Origin: Sphingomonadaceae bacterium
GTDB lineage: Bacteria > Pseudomonadota > Alphaproteobacteria > Sphingomonadales > Sphingomonadaceae
Assembly (NCBI GenBank): GCA_019245455.1
Contig: JAFARM010000078.1
Location: 1 to 5,214, forward strand
DNA: 5,214 nucleotides
Direction of reading: 5' to 3'
Made by a program: the position numbers and the translations under genes. Below the pieces are notes generated by a model that saw only the letters and a list, made by a program, of their open reading frames with translations, had not been told where the DNA came from and searched no databases. Shown here piece after piece: positions 1-5,214 of the stretch. Position 1 is the first letter of the stretch. The number at the start of each line of letters is the position of its first letter.

Positions 1-1291
1 CGTTGCCACCGCGACCGCCGCCGTGCCCGCCGCTGCCCTTGCCCGTGTGCGGCCGGCCGCCGTTCGCCGCGCGCCGCCCGGCCGGCGAGCGTGGGTCGAC
101 GTGGCGCTCGGCCGGCGGCGCCGCCTTCTCGACCGCCGCGGTCTTCGCCACCGCGGCACGGAAGTCCGCGGGGAGCGGCACGACTTCGACCTTCATCCGC
201 GTCAGCTTCTCGATGTCCTTCAGGTACGGCCGCTCGTCGTCGGCGCAGAAGGCGATCGCGCTGCCCCCGGCCCCGGCGCGCGCGGTGCGGCCGATGCGGT
301 GGACATACTGCTCGGGGACGTTGGGCAGCTCGTAGTTGACGACATGGCTGACGGCGTCGATGTCGATGCCGCGCGCGGCGATGTCGGTGGCGACGAGGAC
401 GCGCACCTGCCCGGCCTTGAAGCTCGCCAGCGCCTTCTCGCGCTGCGCCTGGCTCTTGTTGCCGTGGATCGCCACCGCCTCGATGCCGCCCAGCCCGAGC
501 TGGCGGACGACGCGGTCGGCGCCGTGCTTGGTCCGCGTGAAGACGAGCGCACGATCGACGCCCTCCTGCCGCAGGACGATCTGCAGCAGCGCCGGCTTCT
601 CGCTCTGATTGACGAAGGTGACGCCCTGGTCGACGCGCTCGGCGGTCGTCGCCGCCGGCTGGACCGCGACCTTGACCGGATCGGTCAGGTAGCGCGCGGC
701 CAGCTCCTCGATCGCCTTGGGCATCGTCGCCGAGAAGAACAGCGTCTGCCGCTGCCGCGGCAGCAGGGTCACGATCCGCTTCAGCGCATGGATGAAGCCG
801 AGGTCGAGCATCTGGTCGGCCTCGTCGAGGATCAGAACCTCGACCTTCCTGAGGTCGATCGCGCCGCGGTCGACGAGGTCGAGCAGGCGGCCGGGCGTGG
901 CGACGAGGACGTCGACGCCGTGCGCCATCGCCCGCTCCTGCCGCGCGATCGGCACGCCGCCGAAGACGGTGGTGACGGTCAGGCGCATGAACTTGCCATA
1001 GGCCGCGAACTGCTCGGCGATCTGGCTGGCGAGCTCGCGCGTCGGGGCGAGCACCAGCGTGCGGACGCCGCCGCGCGTCAGGTGCTTGGGTGCCTTCGAC
1101 AGGCGGTCGATCGTCGGCAGGGCGAAGGCGGCGGTCTTGCCGGTGCCGGTCTGGGCGATGCCGCACAGATCGCGGCCGGCAAGCACGGGCGGGATCGCCT
1201 GGGCCTGGATCGGGGTCGGCGTTGCGTAGCCCTTGGCGGCGAGCGCGCGCTGGATGGGATCGGCGAGGCCGAAGTCGGAGAAGTTGGTCAT
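1..1291 (-). CDS. rhlE: DEAD-box ATP-dependent RNA helicase, RhlE type (3' end outside window)
   Basis: This is a cytoplasmic ATP-dependent RNA helicase that unwinds short RNA duplexes; RhlE-type enzymes act in ribosome maturation and RNA turnover. Reading from the ATG at 1291, 430 residues are visible with no stop. All family motifs are present: Q motif (GY at 21-22, PTPIQ 25-29), motif I AQTGTGKT 46-53, PTREL 83-87, GG 111-112, TPGR 132-135, DEAD 156-159, SAT 187-189, FTRTKHGA 251-258, HGNKSQ 276-281, motif V ATDIAARGID 301-310 and motif VI HRIGRTARAG 331-340. The FTRTKHGA, HGNKSQ and VVNYELPNVPE segments closely resemble E. coli RhlE as I remember it, which separates it from SrmB, DbpA and CsdA. 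From about residue 400 the tail turns into a basic, Gly-rich stretch (RRAANGGRPHTGKGSGGHGGG), a usual RNA-binding extension, and it leaves the window. No strong Shine-Dalgarno precedes the ATG, but the start fits the family's N-terminus (MTNFSDFGL). Family certain; RhlE subfamily likely. Confidence 0.95.
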   Translation of the reverse strand, partial: MTNFSDFGLADPIQRALAAKGYATPTPIQAQAIPPVLAGRDLCGIAQTGTGKTAAFALPTIDRLSKAPKHLTRGGVRTLVLAPTRELASQIAEQFAAYGKFMRLTVTTVFGGVPIARQERAMAHGVDVLVATPGRLLDLVDRGAIDLRKVEVLILDEADQMLDLGFIHALKRIVTLLPRQRQTLFFSATMPKAIEELAARYLTDPVKVAVQPAATTAERVDQGVTFVNQSEKPALLQIVLRQEGVDRALVFTRTKHGADRVVRQLGLGGIEAVAIHGNKSQAQREKALASFKAGQVRVLVATDIAARGIDIDAVSHVVNYELPNVPEQYVHRIGRTARAGAGGSAIAFCADDERPYLKDIEKLTRMKVEVVPLPADFRAAVAKTAAVEKAAPPAERHVDPRSPAGRRAANGGRPHTGKGSGGHGGGRGGN

Positions 1292-1474
1292 GGAAACGTG
1301 CTTTCGTGGGTTCGGGAGCCACGCAAAAGCGTCCGCCGGGATCGGCAAACGAGGCGCGGCTCGTTCGACGACCCGCGTGACAAGGGTTGCCTCTGGTTGG
1401 CTGCGCCTGAGGTCGGGGCCGGGCCGACAAGCGGCCGATCACGCTCCCCGCCGGACGGCACGGCCGTCGACGCG
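1292..1474 (-). promoter_or_regulatory. Long 5' leader of rhlE with small hairpins
   Basis: This stretch has no gene that I can support. If transcription starts about 7 nt past the -10 box at 1481-1486, the rhlE mRNA has a leader of about 180 nt. Short perfect inverted repeats seen in it are GACGGC-acg-GCCGTC at 1454-1468, AACGAG-N6-CTCGTT at 1348-1365 and ACGC-aaaa-GCGT at 1321-1332. The last lies about 30 nt before the start codon. I recognise no known riboswitch or cold-shock leader. A role in control of helicase synthesis is inference only. Confidence 0.35.
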
Positions 1475-1480
1475 AGAGCG

Positions 1481-1509
1481 CATATCGTCGCTGCGCCGCA
1501 GCAAGTCAA
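1481..1509 (-). promoter_or_regulatory. Predicted sigma-70-type promoter for rhlE
   Basis: On the minus strand a -35 box TTGACT (1504-1509, five of six consensus bases) is followed after exactly 17 nt by GATATG (1481-1486, three of six). The spacer contains the perfect 13-bp palindrome GCTGC-ggc-GCAGC (1490-1502), which could be an operator. The -35 box begins only 2 nt beyond the stop codon of the upstream minus-strand gene. This suggests that rhlE has its own promoter as well as possible read-through from that gene. The -10 box is weak, so this is a moderate call. Confidence 0.45.
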
Positions 1510-1511
1510 GG

Positions 1512-1775
1512 TCAGGGGTTGAAGGCGACCGACTGCGTCAGGACCTGGTTCGGCAGAATGCCGCTCAGATACTGCTCGATTCGGTCGAGACGCGTTCCCA
1601 GCGGGTCGATCTTGGCGGCGATCGCGGCTTCGGCTGCTTCCGTTGCGGCGCTGGCCTTGTCGGCGGCACCGTCGGCGGCGGTCCTGGCCTCGTCCTCGAG
1701 CGCGGCGATCCGTGTCTTCAGGTTGTCGATCGTCTCCAGGATCGACTGAATGGCACTGTTCGCATCGTCGTCCAT
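1512..1775 (-). CDS. Small coiled-coil protein of unknown function (87 aa)
   Basis: I do not recognise this protein. The reading frame is open further upstream, but the ATG at 1775 is chosen because GGAGGG lies at 1780-1785, four bases before it, the best ribosome binding site in the window. Residues I9, I12, I16, L19, I23 and L26 form a clean 3-4-3-4 heptad pattern. L59, L63, I66, L70 and I73 form a second one. Between them (about 30-55) is an Ala-rich stretch with regular Glu, Asp and Lys, also likely helical. The N-terminus is acidic (MDDD), and there is no signal peptide, membrane segment or cysteine. This points to a soluble cytoplasmic helical protein that probably oligomerises. It lies on the same strand as rhlE, 220 nt upstream of it, and is divergent from the Rrf2 gene. 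Strong RBS and heptads support a real gene; the function is unknown. Confidence 0.7.
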   Translation of the reverse strand: MDDDANSAIQSILETIDNLKTRIAALEDEARTAADGAADKASAATEAAEAAIAAKIDPLGTRLDRIEQYLSGILPNQVLTQSVAFNP

Positions 1776-1814
1776 TTCGCCCTCCGCGTTTGCGCGATGG
1801 CCGCGCCACGCCAG

Positions 1815-1827
1815 CGTAACCGTTACG
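1815..1827. promoter_or_regulatory. Palindrome CGTAAC-c-GTTACG, candidate operator
   Basis: A perfect 6-bp inverted repeat around one central base lies in the 131-nt gap between the divergent coiled-coil gene (start 1775) and the Rrf2 gene (start 1907). It is AT-richer than its surroundings. It is about 40 nt upstream of one start codon and about 80 nt upstream of the other, so it could serve either promoter. I found no convincing -35/-10 pair in this gap on either strand. The operator role is inferred from symmetry and position alone. Confidence 0.3.
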
Positions 1828-1906
1828 GGCACGCCACGAAAGCGGGCCACTCGGTCATCTGTGCCTTGCCCCCGATCCCGCGCGGGTGCATGGGGAAAGG
1901 CAGGTC

Positions 1907-2332
1907 ATGCTTACCCAGCGGTCCCGTTACGCGCTGCGCGCGCTCATCTTCCTCGCCCGTACCGGCAGCGTCGCGCCGGTTCCGATCAGCGTCATCGCCG
2001 CCGACCAGAAGCTGCCGCGCAAGTTCCTCGAGATCATCCTCCTCGACCTCAAGAACGGCGGACTGGTGGCGAGCTACCGCGGCAAGATGGGCGGCTACCG
2101 CCTCGCGCGCTCCCCCCGCGCGATCAGCTTCGGCGAGATCATCCGTCTGATCGAGGGCCCGCTGGCGCTGGTGCCGTGCGTCAGCCTGACCAAGTATCAC
2201 CGCTGCGCCGACTGCTACGACGAGGCGACGTGCGTCATCCGCAAGGTCATGCTGGAGGTGCGCGAGGGCACCGCGGCGATCCTCGATTCGACGACGCTGG
2301 CCGATATGGTCGAACGGCGCGAAGCGGCGTAA
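1907..2332 (+). CDS. Rrf2-family transcriptional regulator with a C-terminal cysteine cluster
   Basis: This 141-residue protein has the length and layout of Rrf2 regulators. It starts with MLTQRSRYALRAL, has a winged helix with recognition-helix region around 35-50 (LPRKFLEIILLDLKNGGLV), and a wing GKMGGYRLAR at 59-68. ISFGEIIRLIEGPL (73-86) then leads to the dimerisation helix. Cysteines at 91, 100, 103 and 109 give C-X8-C-X2-C-X5-C. E. coli IscR uses C92, C98 and C104 with a histidine to hold [2Fe-2S], so a metal cluster or redox centre is plausible here, but the spacing differs. The ATG at 1907 is preferred over the GTG at 1886 because it gives the canonical family N-terminus and has AAAGG six bases upstream. 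The next gene downstream starts a sulfate importer operon 253 nt away, so control of sulfur uptake, or iron-sulfur sensing tied to cysteine supply, is a reasonable inference. Family certain; target and ligand unknown. Confidence 0.92.
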   Translation: MLTQRSRYALRALIFLARTGSVAPVPISVIAADQKLPRKFLEIILLDLKNGGLVASYRGKMGGYRLARSPRAISFGEIIRLIEGPLALVPCVSLTKYHRCADCYDEATCVIRKVMLEVREGTAAILDSTTLADMVERREAA

Positions 2333-2338
2333 CGCCGA

Positions 2339-2480
2339 TCCTCCCCGGAACGGGGAGGTGGCAGCCGCAGGCTGACGGAGGGGTCGCTCGCCACCGCGCG
2401 CACCTTCCGCACGTGGCGACCGGCCCCTCCACCATTCGCCTGAAGGAGGCGAATGGTCCCCCTCCCCGTTCCGGGGAGGA
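2339..2480. repeat. Pair of inverted REP-like modules (142 bp, palindromic at several levels)
   Basis: The ends are a perfect 20-bp inverted repeat (2339-2358 and 2461-2480). The inner 19 bases of each end form a hairpin of their own, CCTCCCCG-gaa-CGGGGAGG. Inside lies a second inverted pair, 2377-2394 against 2413-2430, matching at 16 of 18 positions (GGAGGGG...TCGCCAC). Between outer and inner arms each half carries a different small hairpin: CAGCC-gca-GGCTG at 2362-2374, and ACCATTCGCC-N7-GGCGAATGGT at 2431-2457, a perfect 10-bp stem. Each half therefore has the order end palindrome, variable hairpin, GGAGGGG module, and the halves face each other around an 18-nt centre. It starts 6 nt after the Rrf2 stop codon. 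It resembles REP doublets (BIMEs) of GC-rich bacteria. No run of T follows the stems, so it is not a standard intrinsic terminator, although transcript-end protection is possible. Confidence 0.8.
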
Positions 2481-2585
2481 ACTTAGGCAAACCCCAGCTT
2501 TCCCACCGCGATATTTTTCGCCGATTGCCTACTTGTCCGCTCGGAATACGTTGTGCGTTGTTCAGGTGGGCTGAGGAGGAACGGC
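2481..2585 (+). promoter_or_regulatory. Probable promoter and leader of the sulfate importer operon
   Basis: These 105 nt between the repeat and sbp hold the only AT-rich stretch in the intergenic region (2511-2518). This stretch sits within the small inverted repeat GCGA-tatttt-TCGC at 2508-2521. A TTGCCT at 2525-2530 could be a -35 element, but no good -10 follows at the right spacing, so I do not assign exact boxes. The ribosome binding site GAGGAGGA at 2573-2580 is strong and lies five bases before the GTG start of sbp. Operator function for the AT-rich repeat is a guess. Confidence 0.35.
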
Positions 2586-3590
2586 GTGCGCGCGATCATC
2601 GGACTAGGGCTGCTGATGGCAATCGCGGCGGCGACGGCACCGCTCCACGCCGCCGAAACGACGATCCTCAACGTCAGCTACGATCCGACGCGCGAGTTGT
2701 ACAAGGACATCGACGCCGCGTTTGCCGCGCAGTGGAAGGCAAAGACCGGCGACACCGTCGTCATCAACCAGTCGCACGGCGGGTCGGGCAAGCAGGCGCG
2801 GTCGGTGATCGACGGGCTCGAGGCCGACGTCGTCACGCTGGCGCTCGCCTATGACATCGACGAGATCGCCGACAAGGCGCACCTGCTGTCGCCGGCGTGG
2901 CAGAAGCGGCTGCCGAACAACTCGACGCCGTACTATTCGACGATCGTCTTCCTCGTCCGCAAGGGCAACCCCAAGGGCATCCACGACTGGAACGACCTGG
3001 TGAAGCCCGGCGTCGCCGTCATCACGCCCAACCCCAAGTCGAGCGGCGGCGCGCGGTGGAACTATCTCGCCGCCTGGGGCTATGCGACCAAGACCTATGG
3101 CGCGGCCAACGCCAAGGACTTCGTGACCAAGCTCTACCACAACGTGCCGGTGCTCGATTCGGGCGCGCGCGGGTCGACGACGACCTTCGTCCAGCGCGGC
3201 CAGGGCGACGTGCTGCTCGCCTGGGAGAATGAGGCGTACCTCGCGACGCACGAGGCCGGCGGCGATCAGTTCGAGATCGTCACCCCGTCGGTCAGCGTGC
3301 TCGCCGAGCCGCCGGTCGCCGTCGTCGACAAGAACGCGGAGAAGCACGGCACGACCAAGGTCGCCGAGGCGCTGCTGCGCTTCCTCTACACGCCGCAGGC
3401 GCAGGAGATCATCGCCAAGAACTTCTACCGCCCGCGCGACCCCGCGGTGGCGGCGAAGTACGCCAGCCAGTTCAAGCCGCTGCAGATGTTCACCATCGAC
3501 CGCAACTTCGGCGGCTGGGCGCGGACGCAGAAGGCGCACTTCGACGACGGCGGCATCTTCGACCAGATCTTCGAGGCGGCGAAGCGCTGA
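2586..3590 (+). CDS. sbp: Periplasmic sulfate-binding protein of the sulfate ABC importer
   Basis: The product binds sulfate in the periplasm and delivers it to the CysT/CysW permease. It has 334 residues, close to the usual length. Residues 1-23 are a signal peptide: Arg-2, a hydrophobic core [13 protein letters not shown], and a likely cut after PLHAA. The mature protein begins [16 protein letters not shown], the family's hallmark start. Other conserved blocks are [12 protein letters not shown] 61-72, [13 protein letters not shown] 80-92, [20 protein letters not shown] 108-127, [20 protein letters not shown] 146-165 and [19 protein letters not shown] 190-208, which include the anion-binding loops. 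The GTG at 2586 is chosen over the in-frame GTG at 2553 because the GAGGAGGA site lies five bases before it and it gives a clean signal peptide. The stop TGA overlaps the likely start of cysT. CysP (thiosulfate) is a close paralogue, so the substrate could include thiosulfate. Confidence 0.95.
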   Translation: MRAIIGLGLLMAIAAATAPLHAAETTILNVSYDPTRELYKDIDAAFAAQWKAKTGDTVVINQSHGGSGKQARSVIDGLEADVVTLALAYDIDEIADKAHLLSPAWQKRLPNNSTPYYSTIVFLVRKGNPKGIHDWNDLVKPGVAVITPNPKSSGGARWNYLAAWGYATKTYGAANAKDFVTKLYHNVPVLDSGARGSTTTFVQRGQGDVLLAWENEAYLATHEAGGDQFEIVTPSVSVLAEPPVAVVDKNAEKHGTTKVAEALLRFLYTPQAQEIIAKNFYRPRDPAVAAKYASQFKPLQMFTIDRNFGGWARTQKAHFDDGGIFDQIFEAAKR

Positions 3591-4456
3591 CCGCCGCCGC
3601 CGCCCCCGACGCGTCGCCGCCCGCGCCACGGCCGCACGGCTGGCGGCCACGGTCGATCATCCCCGGCTTCGGGCTGACGCTCGGTTTCACGCTGCTGTAC
3701 CTGACGGCGATCGTCCTCATCCCGCTGTCGGCGATCTTCCTCAAGACCGCGGGCCTCGGGCTCGACGACTTCGTCCGCGTCGCCTTCTCGCGCCGGGCGG
3801 TCGCCGCCTCCCGGCTGAGCTTCGGCGCGGCGGCGCTGGCGGCGGCGGTCAACAGCGTCTTCGGCCTGCTCGTCGCCTGGGTGCTGGTCCGCTACGCCTT
3901 CCCGGGCAAGCGGATCGTCTCGGCGCTGGTCGACCTGCCCTTCGCCCTGCCGACGGCGGTCGCCGGCATCGCGCTGACCGCGCTCTATACGCCCGACGGC
4001 TGGGTCGGGCGCTGGCTGCCGGTCAAGGTCGCCTTCACGCCTTTGGGCGTCGTCGTTGCGCTGACCTTCATCGGCCTGCCCTTCGTCGTCCGGACGGTCG
4101 AGCCGGTGCTCGCCGACCTCGGCCGCGACGTCGAGGAGGCGGCGGCGAGCCTCGGCGCAGGGCGGCTGCAGACCTTCGTCCGCGTCATCCTGCCCGCCGT
4201 GCTGCCGGCGCTCGCCACCGGCTATGCCCTCGCCTTCGCCCGCGGTGTCGGCGAATACGGCAGCGTCATCTTCATCGCCGGCAACCTGCCGTTCCGCTCC
4301 GAGATCGCGCCGCTGCTGATCGTCCAGCAGCTGGAGCAGTTCAACTATCGCGGCGCCACCGCCATCGCCGCGACGATGCTGGCGGCGTCGTTCGCGGTTC
4401 TGGTCGCGATCAACCTCGTCCAAGCGGTCGAGCGCCGGAAAATGGCGGCGCTGTGA
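3587..4456 (+). CDS. cysT: Sulfate ABC transporter permease CysT (CysU), apparent CTG start
   Basis: This is one of two inner-membrane permease subunits of the sulfate importer. Read from CTG at 3587 it has 289 residues, against about 277 in E. coli. A Pro/Ala-rich cytoplasmic head (about 1-22) precedes the first membrane helix (about 27-49, after the conserved [18 protein letters not shown]). Further helices include about 77-103. [15 protein letters not shown] is at 116-130. The EAA loop that docks on the ATPase is E184-A-A-x3-G190 ending V-I-L-P203, and [17 protein letters not shown] is at 217-233. No ATG, GTG or TTG occurs in this frame between 3232 and the GTG at 3881. Starting at 3881 would delete residues 1-98, including the conserved first helix. 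CTG at 3587 overlaps the sbp stop as CTGA, the place where an ATGA overlap would be expected, with GAGG at 3573-3576 upstream. Gene identity is certain; the start codon is inferred. Confidence 0.92.
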   Translation: MTAAAAPDASPPAPRPHGWRPRSIIPGFGLTLGFTLLYLTAIVLIPLSAIFLKTAGLGLDDFVRVAFSRRAVAASRLSFGAAALAAAVNSVFGLLVAWVLVRYAFPGKRIVSALVDLPFALPTAVAGIALTALYTPDGWVGRWLPVKVAFTPLGVVVALTFIGLPFVVRTVEPVLADLGRDVEEAAASLGAGRLQTFVRVILPAVLPALATGYALAFARGVGEYGSVIFIAGNLPFRSEIAPLLIVQQLEQFNYRGATAIAATMLAASFAVLVAINLVQAVERRKMAAL

Positions 4457-5214
4457 CCACCGAGGAACCGCGCTGGCTGCGCTGGACGCTGATCGGCGTC
4501 GCGCTCGCCTTCCTCCTCCTGAGCCTCGCCCTGCCGCTCGCCGCGGTGTTCGCCGGGGCCTTCGCCAAGGGCCTCGCCGCCTACCGCAGCGCCATCGCCG
4601 AGCGCGATGCGGTCGCGGCGATGCGCCTGACGCTGACGGTCGCCGCCATCGCCGTGCCGCTGAACCTCGTCTTCGGCCTGGCGGCGTCGTGGGCGATCAC
4701 CAAGTTCGACTTCCCCGGCAAGAGCCTGCTCATCAGCCTGATCGACCTGCCGCTGTCGGTGTCGCCGGTGGTGTCGGGGCTGATCTACGTCCTGCTGTTC
4801 GGCCTGCAGGGCTGGGCGGGGCCGTGGCTGCGCGACCACGACCTGAAGATCGTCTTCGCCGTCCCCGGCATCGTGCTCGCCACCGTGTTCGTCACCTTCC
4901 CCTTTGTCGCCCGCGAGCTCATCCCGCTGATGCTCGAGCAGGGGCGGAGCGACGAGGAGGCGGCGCGGTCGCTGGGCGCGTCTGGCTGGCAGACGTTCCG
5001 GCGCGTGACATTGCCCAACATCCGCTGGGGGCTGCTCTATGGCGTGCTGCTGTGCAACGCCCGCGCCATGGGCGAGTTCGGCGCGGTGTCGGTCGTCAGC
5101 GGCCACATCCGGGGGCTGACCAACACGCTGCCGCTGCACATCGAGATCCTGTACAACGAGTATAACTATGTCGCCGCCTTCGCCGTCGCCTCGCTGCTTG
5201 CCGGTCTCGCGCTG
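4453..5214 (+). CDS. cysW: Sulfate ABC transporter permease CysW (3' end outside window)
   Basis: This is the second inner-membrane permease subunit, which pairs with CysT to form the sulfate channel. The GTG at 4453 overlaps the cysT stop as GTGA, so translation is probably coupled; the local ribosome binding site is weak. 254 residues are visible and the frame is open at the window edge; E. coli CysW has about 291, so roughly 35-40 are missing. The first membrane helix is about 12-35. DLPLSVSPVVSGLIYVLLFG (98-117) is the counterpart of the CysT DLPFALPT segment and is typical of CysW. The EAA loop is E169-A-A-R-S-L-G175 ending V-T-L-P188. NARAMGEFGAVSVVSG lies at 202-217, a strongly conserved CysW signature. 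The EEA(A)xSLGA loop is shared with CysT, reflecting paralogy. The ATPase gene cysA would be expected next, outside the window. Confidence 0.95.
   Translation, partial: MTTEEPRWLRWTLIGVALAFLLLSLALPLAAVFAGAFAKGLAAYRSAIAERDAVAAMRLTLTVAAIAVPLNLVFGLAASWAITKFDFPGKSLLISLIDLPLSVSPVVSGLIYVLLFGLQGWAGPWLRDHDLKIVFAVPGIVLATVFVTFPFVARELIPLMLEQGRSDEEAARSLGASGWQTFRRVTLPNIRWGLLYGVLLCNARAMGEFGAVSVVSGHIRGLTNTLPLHIEILYNEYNYVAAFAVASLLAGLAL

Noticed and set aside
23..1522. Plus-strand open frame of 499 codons opposite rhlE
   Set aside because: Its translation is rich in Arg, Ala and Asp with no domain. The opposite strand encodes a complete set of DEAD-box motifs, and long antisense frames are common in high-GC DNA.
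1233..2150. Plus-strand open frame of 305 codons spanning the rhlE leader, the small gene and part of rrf2
   Set aside because: It crosses several supported features in other frames, lacks any recognisable domain and has shadow-type composition.
2339..2480. Rho-independent terminator of the Rrf2 gene
   Set aside because: Strong GC stems are present, but none is followed by a T run; the repeated modular structure fits a REP-like element better.
2553..2585. In-frame GTG at 2553 as the start of sbp
   Set aside because: It would add 11 residues before the signal peptide, and the strong ribosome binding site at 2573-2580 would fall inside the gene; the GTG at 2586 fits better.
2604..3650. Minus-strand open frame of 348 codons opposite sbp
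   Set aside because: Low-complexity Arg/Val/Asp-rich translation; the plus strand carries all the sulfate-binding protein motifs and a signal peptide.
3425..4423. Minus-strand open frame of 332 codons opposite sbp/cysT
   Set aside because: Composition dominated by Arg, Asp, Glu and Gln, typical of a shadow frame of a GC-rich membrane protein gene.
3881..4456. cysT starting at GTG 3881 as a 191-residue protein
   Set aside because: This would remove the first membrane helix and other conserved CysT sequence that is plainly encoded upstream in the same frame without a stop.
4345..5139. Minus-strand open frame of 264 codons opposite cysT/cysW
   Set aside because: Same shadow composition; the plus strand encodes CysW with its EAA loop.
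1..5214. A new defence, mobile or biosynthetic system
   Set aside because: The recognisable genes are ordinary chromosomal functions (RNA helicase, Rrf2 regulator, sulfate importer), with no integrase, transposase, toxin-antitoxin pair or repeat-spacer array.

Overview
The window reads as chromosomal DNA of a high-GC alphaproteobacterium. A sphingomonad (Sphingomonas or a relative) is my best guess, judged from codon use, the protein sequences and a GC-rich palindromic repeat of a kind I associate with that group. This is a recollection, not a search result. Five genes and one small hypothetical gene fill most of the window. No tRNA, rRNA, CRISPR array, transposase or phage gene is visible.

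Left part (1-1775, minus strand): a DEAD-box RNA helicase of the RhlE type runs off the left edge, so only its last C-terminal residues are missing. Upstream of it lie a leader of about 180 nt with several small hairpins and a plausible sigma-70 promoter. Next, on the same strand, is an 87-residue coiled-coil protein of unknown function with a strong ribosome binding site.

Middle (1776-2585): a 131-nt divergent intergenic region holds the palindrome CGTAAC-c-GTTACG. It is followed on the plus strand by an Rrf2-family regulator carrying four cysteines in its C-terminal half, a likely metal or Fe-S sensor. After it comes a 142-bp element made of two inverted copies of a REP-like module, then about 105 nt of probable promoter and leader for the downstream operon.

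Right part (2586-5214, plus strand): a sulfate ABC importer operon in the order sbp (periplasmic binding protein), cysT and cysW (the two permeases). The stop and start codons overlap by four bases at both junctions. CysW is cut by the window edge, and the ATPase gene cysA would be expected just beyond it. The products would capture sulfate in the periplasm and carry it across the inner membrane for cysteine synthesis. The position of the Rrf2 gene suggests, but does not prove, that it controls this operon.

I see no wholly new system. The points most worth checking are the apparent CTG start of cysT, the paired inverted repeat just upstream of the sulfate operon, and the cysteine pattern of the Rrf2 protein.
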